Notes under the pieces: model-generated | Database searches by the model: none | Told to the model about the DNA's origin: nothing | What the model saw: the letters and a program-made list of their open reading frames with translations, nothing else | Assembly (NCBI RefSeq): GCF_030035675.1 | Contig: NC_084482.1 | Span: 79,149,120 to 79,213,119, forward strand | Reading direction: 5' to 3' | From: Rhineura floridana | Taxonomy: Eukaryota > Chordata > Lepidosauria > Squamata > Rhineuridae | Length of the DNA stretch: 64,000 bases | Position numbers and translations under genes: made by a program | In this document: positions 54,355 through 64,000 of the stretch, one piece after another | Layout: the number at the start of each line of letters is the position of its first letter | Position numbering within the stretch: the first letter of the stretch is position 1

Positions 54355-54425
54355 CCTTCATTTATTTATTTTATTTATTATTTGATTTATATCCGGCCCT
54401 TCCTCCCAGAAGGAGTCCTTGCTCA
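54355..54425 (-). mobile_element. L2-type 3' tail with (TTTA)n
   Basis: 'tttatttattttattta' is followed by 'tatccggcccttcctccc' and 'agaaggagtcct'. Standard reversed L2-type terminus. Confidence 0.65.
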
Positions 54426-55427
54426 TCATCTTCAAGCTAAGAAGCCATGAACCCCTGACCAGTGAAAAAGTAAGGTTTGGCCAAGAGCTGAACTAATGTG
54501 CCCTCTATCAGATGAATTCCTCAAGACAGTTCAGAAAGTGTTGTGATTTTTGAGACCCATTTGAACATTTCCAGTGCATCGTTCTGCATTTTTGAACTAA
54601 AAGACCTTCATCTTTCTGCTATTACTTAAGTTGGTTGGATCAGGTAACTAAAATGGGAAGGAGGAGATCTGAAGAATATCCTTTTGATAGGAATGAGAGT
54701 CCATAATAGCCTAGCTGAAGACAGTAATAATCAGCTCCTTTGGGTTGCCTCTGTGAAAAGAGCCACACACTTTTCCTTCTTGCAGAAACCAAGTCAAAGG
54801 ACATACTGGAACAGTGCAGGAATAAGGCATTTTAGGATGTTAAAATCTGCTCATGGGTATCCCTCCAATTCAGTCCTAACATGATCTTCCTCAGAAGGCA
54901 GACTACAGCAGCCCACAACAGTCTGTGGCGGGTTCTCAGCAAATTTCGGAAACGTTATGTCATAGCAGCCCTTGTTACATCTTGCCTGCTTCAGTGGATC
55001 CCAGATGGCTTTTTACATTACACGAACATCAAAACTATTCACACTTTTCTTGTAACATTTTCTTGCTGTTGAACAATGCCTTGCAGAACTAGCTACTGTA
55101 GAAAGTGGCAGCTGTGCTTAGAAACCTCACAATTTTTCTCAGTATCGACACATTGCCAGAAGGAATACTGGACAACCATTATTTTAAGGCCTATCTGTTG
55201 TTTCCAAAATTCATAGACCCACTACAGAAATGGATGTCCCTTATTTCTACTTTTGCACCAATGGATGTCTCTTATTTCAAACATCACAGCTCTAAACTTC
55301 CCATTTTTAAAAGTTTTGGTGTGGCATTTGCCACACTCCAATTCTTATTTTTCTTTCCCACATCTGGCCTTAGATTACTTTGATGTTTCTTTTCTAATAA
55401 GACAACTTTCCACTGATTTTGTCTATA
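54426..55427. other. No gene seen
   Basis: Unassigned sequence with frames up to 92 residues without motif. Confidence 0.4.
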
Positions 55428-55560
55428 ATGGGGAGGTAACTTAGTGATAGAGTATGTGGTTTACATATACGTGACTCCAGAGATAATCCCTCACTACTAG
55501 TTGAAGGATCTCAAGATTCACCATAAGAGCAGAGTTCTGTCTGAGATCCTAGAGATCAGC
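55428..55560 (+). mobile_element. tRNA-Ala-like SINE, degenerate
   Basis: Head 'taacttagtgatagagtatg' corresponds to box A, 'agataatccctcac' to box B. A short body 'gttctgtctgagatccta' follows. Confidence 0.5.
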
Positions 55561-56619
55561 TTGGCTCTGCCTTCTTTAGCCACTTCTGGATGAGAACCAT
55601 TCAGTAGCAGACGGTATGGTGTGGCTAGGCCACTCAGCTGATCTCCCTCTGGCTGAGTTGCTGCTGCATAGTGGGATGGAGAGAGGGAGGGCAAAGCAGC
55701 AGTGGGGTAGGTAAACACACCAGAAGGAGCAGCAGATTGGTTCTGCTGGCACATTTGCTCCACGCAAACCTCACCACTGCCTCACCCCCTCCCCTTCTCT
55801 GTCCCAGTCTGCAGCAGCAACTCAGCCAGGAGGTCAAGTGAATAGTGCAGCTGTCCGTAACTGGTACCATTGTTGTCACATGACCTTATTCATTCATTCA
55901 TTCATTCATTATTTTCCTCGCAGCACTTCAAGAGGTGCTAAGAATATATGTGAAGATGCTGGTCTCCAAGGCTTCCCTCATGTCTATACAGTATCACTCA
56001 TGCCAGGAATAGGGAATAAGTGGATGATGTTGTTAGACTCTCATCAGTCCCAGACAGCTCAGGGATGATGGGAGTTGTAGTCCAGCAGTGTCTGGAGAGC
56101 CACTGGTTTCCCAACTCTAAGTCATAAGCACTGGAAATAGCTAAATTAACCTGTGGATTTAATGTCCTTTATTTTTTAATTATCTCAAGAAGTTTCCTCC
56201 CATACTTTTGACCCTGAAGAACAATCATTTATTATATCCTCTGACTCAGAAAAAAAGAAGGAATATTTATTTTTAGTGCATGTGTTTTAATATGTTTGTT
56301 AAGAGAGTGGGATGTAGAGCTCTTTAGTGTTTATGCACCACCATGACTGACCAATCAATGATTGCTATTGATATTATTCCACTGCACTGAAAAGTGCAAT
56401 GAATACTAGCATAGTTTTATCATATTATTGAAAGAAAAAATACCCAAAGTTGGAAATTTAGCATTACTCTATTTTCTATTATATGTAGTTATCCATATAT
56501 AAAACAGATAATTCATATTTATGTATAGTATAGACTTATGTATGTGTGCTTTCAGACAGCAGTTTAATCCATTTCCCTGATGGTTCTTTACCTCAAAACA
56601 TTTGCTTTTTTTGCCAGTT
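55561..56619. other. No gene; (ATTC)n and a MITE remnant
   Basis: An (ATTC)n run lies at 55888-55909. A palindromic hAT-MITE remnant is at about 56020-56115 ('gatgggagttgtagtccagc'). Frames of 63-81 residues at 55518-55879 have no motif. Confidence 0.45.
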
Positions 56620-57409
56620 CCCAAAATCAGTGGCGTCACTAGGGTTGGTGTCACCCAGTGCGGTAACTCATGGTGTCACCCCCGTGTCTGTCTGTCTCAC
56701 AGGCCTCTGGCTGCCTTGCTTTCCTGGGGGGGCAAGAGGGAAGCCGTCCTCTCCCACCCCGGCGGGGAGGTCTTGGGGTGGCCCCTGAACCAGGCTCCTT
56801 CCTCAAAGACCTCCGTCCGGGGGGAGGGGGCTGCACCCTCGCAATCCAGGCCTTCCCTTGCAGGAGGCAACCAGACTGGGCCTGGCCTCGACGGGGCGGC
56901 CGGGAAGAGCTCTTGAGGTCTCCGGGTGTTTGCCGGGGGCGGGCCACCAGCGGGCCTCCGTCCTGCTTGCTCGGGCCATGCAAGCACATGGTGGCCAGGC
57001 CTGGCCTGGAGCTGAGCAGCCAATGGGCGCTGCACCTGACGTGATGTCAGAGCGGCGCTAGAAAAGGAGCGGAGCCTTGCGCTGGGCTGGGACTACAGCG
57101 GCTCCTGCCCAGATCATGGCTCCTTCCCCTCCTTCTCCTGGTCGCCCAGCCCTCCCCTCCTCCAGCACTCTCGCTCGCTGGCTCGCGCTCCTGCCCCCGT
57201 TCCTCAGTCCCCAGAGCAGCAGCTGCCGCCGCGCCTGCCACCTGGAGAGGAGCACTCTCAGGCCAGCCCTGCTGCGCACCCGGCCCATCCAGCCAACCCG
57301 TTGGCGCCCTGCCCCCCGACAGGGCGGCTCTGGGTGTCACCCCCTCATGGTGTCACCCGGGTGCGGTGCACACCCCCCGCACCCACGTAGTGACGTCGCT
57401 GCCCAAAAT
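56620..57409. mobile_element. CpG-rich non-autonomous hAT with perfect 8 bp TSD
   Basis: The element proper is 56628-57401 (774 bp). Ends are 'cagtggcgtcactaggg' and 'gtagtgacgtcgctg', inverted repeats with CAG/CTG termini. The direct repeat CCCAAAAT is perfect at 56620-56627 and 57402-57409. Repeated 'ggtgtcacc' words lie inside both ends. The interior (56700-57330) is GC- and CpG-rich and strikingly unlike the AT-rich surroundings. Overlapping frames of 67-139 residues on both strands have no transposase features. The GC-rich centre may be native to the family or captured host sequence. Confidence 0.9.
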
Positions 57410-59159
57410 CTAATGGAATGTATTGGAACTTTTGCACTTGTTTCTATGATAAATGATTCCAGAAATATTCCATTTGCAAGCCCTGAAATCCAGTAAATTG
57501 AGGGAGTTTTCCTTTCTTTTTTTAACCTTATGAAATTGTGCCAGTATTCCAGCATAAGCATGGATAGCAGTTCCCCACCCCACCCTACAAAAATGTCAGA
57601 AGCAAAAGGAAGAGGGGTCACCTGGAGACATGATGACATGCATTTGTGCAGTGAATTACGGGGGAACTACAGTGTGCATATGTATAACAGGTGAGCAATG
57701 GAAACAAGTCATTCGTTGCAGCAATGTGAAAGACATTTAGCACAACATGGCAGTATATCTGTAGAGAAGCCATGATTCTTGGTACTGCAGTGTGAAAGGA
57801 ATTTTAGAAATAGGTCTGGAAGCACTACCATTATAATCAATAAAATTAACTCAATAAGCTCCATGTCTGAATGCAGACTTAAACTGTATGTGAACACCAA
57901 AACTTTGATGAATTTTGTGTTATCTTTCTCTCATCCTCAAATATTGTCTGCCCACTGCCAGCCCTCTGGCTCTGCTCATGTTCCTTCTTGATGCTTCTGC
58001 TAGTTCCCCTGACCTCTCTAAGCACAAGAAAAGCAAGTGAAAGGAACAGGAGATGCTACTCGCCTAGCCTGTTCCTGCTGGGCAGTGGTGTGGATTGAGT
58101 CCAGAAGATGAGTATAACTGAATAGCAGAAATGAGAGTGGCATAGAGGAGGGATCCAGTCAGGGAGGGGGGATCACTGAGGGCATCTTGCCCAGGAACCC
58201 CACAAAAGATAGTGGTGGCACTGCCTGAACCCTGCATGGAATGGTTTATTTCCAGGAAGGTCACTCACTAATATCCAATCAATGGAGCCAACCAGGCAGG
58301 CCAGGAATGAAGAGAATTCTTGCAGTGATCTTTGATTCTTGGTGATTCAGGCAGGCAGTCAGACACTTGAGACTAAAATGCCGATTCAAGAGAAACACTT
58401 CCTCACAACCCACCCCTTGAGCACTAGGGGTTTCAAAGCCCCAAAGACTTCAGACACCTTCCTCGAACCATTATGTCAGCTAAGGTTCTCTGGAGTGATG
58501 CAAAAACATTTTTTAGCACTAACTCATGCCTAACCATTCATTTAAAAATAGGCCAACTTATGACCATTACTTTTAAGTTATTTGAGTCTAAAAACTAATT
58601 ATCACTGTGCATCCAATGCAGAGATCTAGAAACAAAGTGCAGAGAGGGTATTTTAAAGGTGAGCCAGAATCCCAATTGTGGATTTTCAACAACTCTTTGT
58701 ATGTTGTTTTTTACATGCACATTTCCTATGCACATTTACCTGGGAGGAAGTCCCATTGAACTCAATGGGTGGAATCCAATGTTGCACCAATGGACTTCTA
58801 CTCATCAGGGTTACTTTTTCCTCTCCTCCTCCCTGCAGCCTGCCCTGCTTGAGGGTTGGGGTATCCCTGGAGCATGTGGAGGATGCAGGGGGAAGGAGGG
58901 GAAGGGAAAAGCCCATTTTGTGAACAGACATCTGCTCCACATGCATAGACAGCACTGGAGTCAGTCCTATGGACTGGATTCTGAGTAGGTGTGTATGTAT
59001 ACTGTTATTGCCCCTTGCTTGTGTATTGCAAATTAAAGTTGCATGAAAATAGCAAAGAAATTCTGCTTGTATCTGTCTTATATCTCTTGTAGACAGCTTT
59101 CACAGTGTCTGGAGTATTTTTGTCTCAAACATTTTCACCTTCTCTTTTCATCTAAAATG
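57410..59159. other. No gene seen
   Basis: Unassigned. A half palindromic repeat ('aagtcccattgaactcaatg') is at 58750-58769. Frames at 58659-58988 (81-109 residues) show no domain. Confidence 0.4.
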
Positions 59160-59550
59160 TTAGATCAGGGATGAAGGAAAAATTTGGTTTGGTTCAGATT
59201 TGAATGAGAACCTAACTCATTTGCACTTTCCAAAACAATATGCAAACCAAAACTGAAATTCACACTTCTCCGAATTTTGTGGTGTGTTCTCCAACCAATT
59301 ATTGTGTACAGAACTGCATATTAGAAGAAAGTGTACATAAAAATACATATATTAGAGAAATAATGTATTAAAATGTATTATATATGGGGAAATTGCTTGC
59401 AAAAATGTATATATCAGGCAAAATTCAATACAAAGATATGAATATTAGGAGAAATTTGCAGTAAAATGCTGATGAATTTTCATATGGATTTTTTTAAAAA
59501 TAAGTTTGCAGACTAATGCAGAAATGTGAAGAACTAAACTGGAAAACAGG
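59160..59550 (+). mobile_element. AT-rich MITE-like element, paired with 63198
   Basis: It begins 'atcagggatgaagg' and contains 'aattgcttgcaaaaatgt' and 'attaggagaaatttgc' repeats. The element at 63198-63470 begins 'atcagggatggaaagat' and contains 'catttttgcaagcaatttc'. They appear to be related copies. No TSD recognised. Confidence 0.5.
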
Positions 59551-60035
59551 ATGGGAGTTTTAAGACGCTTGTTCTGATGGAAGCAAGGTTTGTATGGTGC
59601 TGTGAATAGAATTTTGGAATTATATTCATGAAACACAAGTTCAGATGCATGCAAAACTCACAGATGACCTTACATCACTCCTCTTAGCTTTGAATAATCC
59701 TGCAGTGGTGCTGCAAAGATATAAAGGAGACAAATGCATTTAACCTTAATGATCAAATTAAAGTTGTGTGAAAAATTGCAATTCTAGCTTTAAAACAAGC
59801 TGTTAATTAAAATTGGTTAATACAATGTTAAATATACCAGCCCTAACTGAAAAGCTAATCTTTAATACTTTGCAATTTTTTTCTTTTAAATCTCAAGTCT
59901 TGAACAAGTCCTCCATTTGGCAATGATATTAATGCACAAAACTGTAAGTTATATGCTGTTACTTGCATATTTACACCTATGCGGCTGCTTTTTGAGTAGC
60001 CAGTCAATTTAATACAATTGTTTTGTATTCTTTTA
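59551..60035. other. No gene seen
   Basis: AT-rich, unassigned. Confidence 0.4.
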
Positions 60036-60073
60036 AAATGTTTTTTATGTTGTTGTACTCGTTTTTTATGTTG

Positions 60074-60125
<52 letters not shown>

Positions 60126-60172
60126 GGCCCCTGCGCAAGAGAGTGGTTTATAAATAATTGTTTAAATAAATA
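60036..60172 (+). mobile_element. U6 snRNA / L2-type tail chimera
   Basis: The U6-derived part (60073-60139) is followed without gap by 'agagtggtttataaataatt' and an AAATAA-type terminus (60140-60172), the form of the last ~35 bases of L2-type tails in this window. The T-rich sequence upstream (60010-60072) also resembles an L2 3' UTR, though low complexity makes this uncertain. Confidence 0.7.
60073..60139 (+). pseudogene. U6 snRNA retropseudogene, 5' two thirds
   Basis: The 67 bp match vertebrate U6 snRNA from its first bases through the ACAGAGA box ('gatacagagaagattagc') and 'atggcccctgcgcaag', i.e. to about U6 nucleotide 71. About four bases of the usual 5' hairpin (GTGCTCGCTTCGGC) are missing. 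Identity is otherwise essentially complete over what is present. The 3' third and terminal U-run are absent, and no snRNA promoter elements (TATA at -30, PSE) are evident, so this is not a functional gene. Confidence 0.92.
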
Positions 60173-60923
60173 ACTAAATATATATGCATATACGATCTTT
60201 GTCATACTAGTAATCTTTATGACAACCCTACAAGGTAGGAGTTATCTGTATTATTATCTCCATGTTGCAGATCAGAGCTTGAGGCTGACAGATACTAGCT
60301 AGTGAGTTCCCTATACTAAATTTAGACCAGGGACTTCCTGACTCACACTTCTCACTCTTAGCCTCTATATTACACTTACACTACCCTCATGCGCCTACAC
60401 ATGTAGATTTCACAAGCTCATACATCTAAATAGCAAGATTCTTACTATCCAGTTGAATCCTGAACTTGCAAATTAATTCTGGTTTCAGAGAAGACTGTTG
60501 TGGATTCTAAAGTTCCAAGGCTAGCACATTAAGGAGAGCTCATCTTTCCTCAAGACTAACCATTACTGAAAACAATAGCTAAATGTGCTAACTTGATGTG
60601 ATGAGGATCTTTAGTTCACTCTGTTGCATTATGAGAATTCACAACTAAAAGAAGAGGGAATCACAACTTTAATATTTTAGACCCAGCCCAATGATAGTGC
60701 TCTGATGGAAAAGCAGATGGGAGGGTCAGTCAGCTGCTTATCTAGTTGCAACTGATGGTTTCTTGACTGAGCTTTCAAAAACAAGAGGCAAAATCTGTAA
60801 TTTTGTAAGTATTGCCAACATATTGCAATCTGAAAGAAAAAAAGTAGACTGACAGGTTACTTTTATGTATATATATTTATGTATATTTATATTATATTTA
60901 TATGTATATACACATATATATTT
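60173..60923. other. No gene seen
   Basis: Unassigned AT-rich sequence; (TA)-rich stretch at 60870-60920. Confidence 0.4.
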
Positions 60924-61128
60924 AGGTGTTGGACTACAACCTGGAAGACCAGGGTTCAAATCCCCACACAGCCATGAAGCTCACTGGGTGACCTTGGGCC
61001 AGTCACTGCCTCTCAGTCTCAGAGGAAGGCAATGGTGAAATCACCTCTGAATACCGCTTACCATGAAAACCCTATTCATACAATTGCCCATAAGTCGGAA
61101 TCGACTTGAAGGCAGTCCATTTTTTTTA
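60924..61128 (+). mobile_element. Sauria SINE
   Basis: Best copy in the window. The tRNA-like head has 'ggtgttggactacaacctgg' and box B 'gggttcaaatcccc'. The middle has 'cactgcctctcagtctcag', and the 3' part 'cataagtcggaatcgacttg' resembles the Bov-B LINE terminus that supplies its mobility. It ends in a T-run. Confidence 0.85.
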
Positions 61129-61834
61129 TGGCAGCAGTAAAGACATCACACACACACACAAAAGGAAAAGTGTTAGGGGTTGCTTTACAGAGAAATCCTA
61201 AATGGGGCTTGGGACAGCACAGCAGCAGAGCCACTGCCACATCTGAAGCACTGCTGCTTGCACAAACCAGGGCAGAGGGTGTTTTTTTCCTGCACTTTTT
61301 GCTGTGCTACCTCCAGGCTATTGTAGCTGAGAGACCCACTTTGGCCTTTCTTAGAGGAATGGAGCATCTTTGGATCCAGAAGATTCATCCAACCGTGCCC
61401 TGCACCCATAATTCCCTATTGCAGAGCCCTATGCTGCCTGCTGCCATTGGAACTACCCCTGGTGGTAGCTTCTCAACTACCCACACTTTCAGCCAAAATC
61501 CAGATTCTAATCCTAACTACTAGCAGTGCTAACTGGGAATATTTCCCTGTTGTTGCTGTTATATTTACTCATCCATCCATCCATCCATCCATCCATCTTT
61601 TATTTACTTCAGTTAGCTTATGATTGATTGTGTTAGTTTGTTTTTAATTTCTTTCCTCCCTCCATTTTCTATCTGTAGGTCTGAGAACATTTTTAAAATA
61701 TCTGCAGCACATAAACAGAGCTTAAGAAATAATATCATCGTCATTTATTAGTATTATTAATTCTGCTAGTACTATTAAATGGGAGTTTAAGAAATATTAT
61801 TTTATCATTTTCATTTATAAATACTGTGTTGTAT
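61129..61834. other. No gene; (ATCC)n microsatellite
   Basis: A 131-residue frame (61128-61523) starts within the SINE tail and has no recognisable domain. An (ATCC)n run of seven units lies at 61570-61597. Confidence 0.45.
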
Positions 61835-61945
61835 TCAACTAAGTCCTAGTCAGAGTAGACCCACTGAAATTACCAACCCTAAATTAGTCATGTCTATTAC
61901 CTTCAATGGGTCTACTCTGAGTAAGACTAGTATTAGTTACCTTCA
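61835..61945. mobile_element. Palindromic MITE-like repeat
   Basis: 'cagagtagacccactgaaat' faces 'caatgggtctactctgagta'; both outer arms carry 'aactaagtcctagt'-type words. The most symmetric copy of this type in the window. Confidence 0.7.
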
Positions 61946-63197
61946 ACTATTATTATTACTGCTATTACTATTTAAAATGTCTGTTTTGACCCAGAGTCCT
62001 CAGGGTGCCTTAGAATATATCAACAAGAGAAACACACATCATAGTAACTTTTAAAAATTAGTACAAGCAGAAAAGGAGAGCAGCTAATAATCAGCCACTT
62101 TTAAAAAATAAACAATTCACACACTTGACATCAGTTCCCAAGTCAAAAATTCAACAACAGAAAGGGTTTGATGAAGTTCTCTTCATCTTGCCTTTAATTG
62201 TTTGAACACTTTTGCCTACTTTCTCCGAGTCTGTTTTCAATACCACGGGATTAATACACACACACACGTTACTGAAAGCCCACTAGGAGGTATAGTCTGA
62301 TATCATGGAGGCATTGTCTCAAGAACTAGTCCTTGGGTTGTTATGTATAAGGATACTTTTGGTGTAGTAAGGAGTGGGGCACAAGTCCTGGGGTCAGATT
62401 AATGGACCTAGGGGCCCAGTATTTAAACATACAATTGAACCTTCATCACATGTGTAATTTCTTATCCCATCACATACAGAGGACATGCATGCTTGCTTGT
62501 AGTTTCATGTGCAAACAACTCATTGAATTACTTTCAGGCCTGCTTCACATGAAAGTTATGCACCCATGAGATTTTCAATAGGGGAAGGCAGAACATCCTT
62601 TAAAAATTAAGGCAAATGTAGTGTGTCCCTCCCCAACAAAGAATATTTGAAAAGATCTGAGCAATACCCCGAAGAATGGTGCTAGTGTAATTACTTCCAT
62701 GTGATATGCTCACCTCATGCAATTCTTTCATAGAAGCCTTACCAGGTGTTGCAAGAATTTAAGCCACAGGGAAGTGTTAAGCACATCACAGTGGCATCCC
62801 TCACTTTTAGTTGCATTCCAAACAGTTTCTTCATTGTGTAAAGAGTTCCAATTTGTATTACAGTTCAGCTTTTAAAAGGCCTTTAATTTTTCACACCAGA
62901 TCCTCACTTGATATAAACTGGCAGAGATCCACTGGTGATTTCTAACAAAAATGCATTAATTCTAGAAATGCCAGTGGAAACAAATGCTCTCATCATCCAA
63001 TGCAAATATAGTATTCGGTATGGTACCTATCAGACAGCATTATCATCAGGTTTTGCAACACTTGGGAGCAGAGACCTCATTAATAATTCACAAGCAGTTT
63101 AAAAGGGCAAACTAAAGTCATAGCAGAATATAATAGCCCAGTTGTCAGCTCATAGAGGCAAATAACCTTCAGGATAGGAATGTATCAAGCAGAGAAT
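61946..63197. other. No gene seen
   Basis: AT-rich, unassigned; a short (CA)n run at 62257-62268. Confidence 0.4.
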
Positions 63198-63470
63198 GGC
63201 ATCCCTGGACATCAGGGATGGAAAGATCTGCCAGTTTTGGTTCTCTCAGTTTCTCATTTTTCCAATCTTACATTCATTTCTCCAGATCTCTGCAACAATT
63301 TACATTCTTTTTTTTTTAAAAAAAAATCCTCATGAAAATTCTCCAGCATGTTACTACAAATTTCTCCTTAGCAAAACATTTTTCTAGGTAGTTTTCACTA
63401 TTGTATACATTTTTGCAAGCAATTTCTTGTCACATAATGCATTAAAATAATTAAAATACATATAATACAG
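63198..63470 (+). mobile_element. AT-rich MITE-like element, paired with 59160
   Basis: Begins 'atcagggatggaaagatc' with T-rich repeats such as 'tttctccttagcaaaac' and 'acatttttgcaagcaattt'. Related in wording to 59160-59550. Confidence 0.5.
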
Positions 63471-64000
63471 GTACAAATCTAATAAATAAATAAATAAAAT
63501 GCCCATATTCAAAAGGCATTATATCTCTGCTTTCCAGTTGCTGGGGACGAACAACAGGGTAAGGCAATCCCTATCAAATGATGTATATAAGCTGTCCAGG
63601 GCTATCTGGTTGGCCAGTGTTCAAAACAAACAGCAGCTTCAGTATTGTGGAATGCAAGGGGAACAGGAAGCATAACAGACTTTTGCCCATGGTTATTCAT
63701 GCCTGTTTGTAACATCCAAAGTAGATTTTGCACTTCTCACTCTGCAACGTGATGTGTAAAGCCTTGTAGTTGTATTCAGCGTAGCACTAAGGAGATTATT
63801 CTGCCAGCACAAGTATTTCTGCTTGCCCAACAATCTCCTCTTTCCTTCCCCTGCATGTTGTTCTGGGGGTTCTCCTGACTCTCTGGAGCAGATTTAAGGA
63901 GGGTGCGCAGGGGAGGAAAGTGAGAAAGTCCCACTGCATTAGCTAGGCAAGGTAAATATTCCAGTTCATAAGTTATGGAACAAAGGGAGGGGAGGAAGCA
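63471..64000. other. No gene seen
   Basis: An (AATA)n run at 63481-63499 and otherwise unassigned sequence up to the window end. Confidence 0.4.

Noticed and set aside
57077-57496. 139-residue GC-rich frame as a new gene
   Set aside because: It lies mostly inside a hAT element, runs across its right end and TSD, overlaps frames on both strands and has only Ser/Pro/Leu-biased composition. It might be captured sequence but not a gene in place.
60073-60139. Functional U6 snRNA gene
   Set aside because: The 3' third and terminal U-run are replaced by an L2-type tail, the 5' hairpin is short by about four bases, and no PSE/TATA arrangement is evident upstream.

Overview
The window looks like squamate reptile (lizard or snake) intergenic or intronic DNA. 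Three copies of a tRNA-headed SINE with a Bov-B-like tail (the Sauria SINE architecture), many 3' tails of L2-clade LINEs, tRNA-Ala-like SINEs and palindromic hAT-type MITEs are the usual squamate mixture. I found no host protein-coding exon that I can defend. Every convincing protein signal belongs to a LINE: L1 ORF1, and the endonuclease and reverse transcriptase of L2.

Layout. 1-6.7 kb: an old tRNA SINE, an L1 ORF2 remnant, L2 tails and a minisatellite. 6.77-10.12 kb: a 3.3 kb composite repeat, made of a foldback element with ~270 bp inverted ends, a purine-rich ~180 bp tandem repeat, a Sauria SINE and a palindromic MITE. 11.2-14.8 kb: three L2 insertions stacked head to tail on the minus strand. 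16.9-20.6 kb: SINEs, a hAT element with a perfect 8 bp target-site duplication (TSD), and more L2. 21.77-23.65 kb: a complete 1.9 kb L1 derivative with an intact ORF1-like frame and almost no ORF2. 26-29.4 kb: hAT elements, a possible LTR relic, and a three-level nest (MITE in hAT in L2). 30.11-32.08 kb: a second copy of the L1 derivative, minus strand, with a perfect 19 bp TSD. 32.10-34.43 kb: a 2.3 kb hAT-like element with 8 bp TSD. 37.09-40.47 kb: the composite repeat again, inverted. 44-47.6 kb: a SINE inside a SINE, and a longer plus-strand L2. 48-60 kb: scattered MITEs, and a CpG-rich hAT at 56.6-57.4 kb. 60.07-60.14 kb: a U6 snRNA fragment fused to an L2-type 3' tail. 60.9-64 kb: a Sauria SINE and MITEs.

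The strongest observations are: (1) two copies of an L1-derived element that share the same internal loss (ORF1 N-terminal half and RRM-like part, then only the last codons of ORF2 and the 3' UTR), a structure comparable to mammalian HAL1 'half-L1' elements; (2) the inverted pair of 3.3-3.4 kb composite repeats, which carry a Sauria SINE at the same internal site; (3) the U6/L2 chimera; (4) a CpG-rich non-autonomous hAT that may carry captured sequence. Boundaries marked by TSDs are exact to a base or two; other boundaries are read by eye and may be off by tens of bases.
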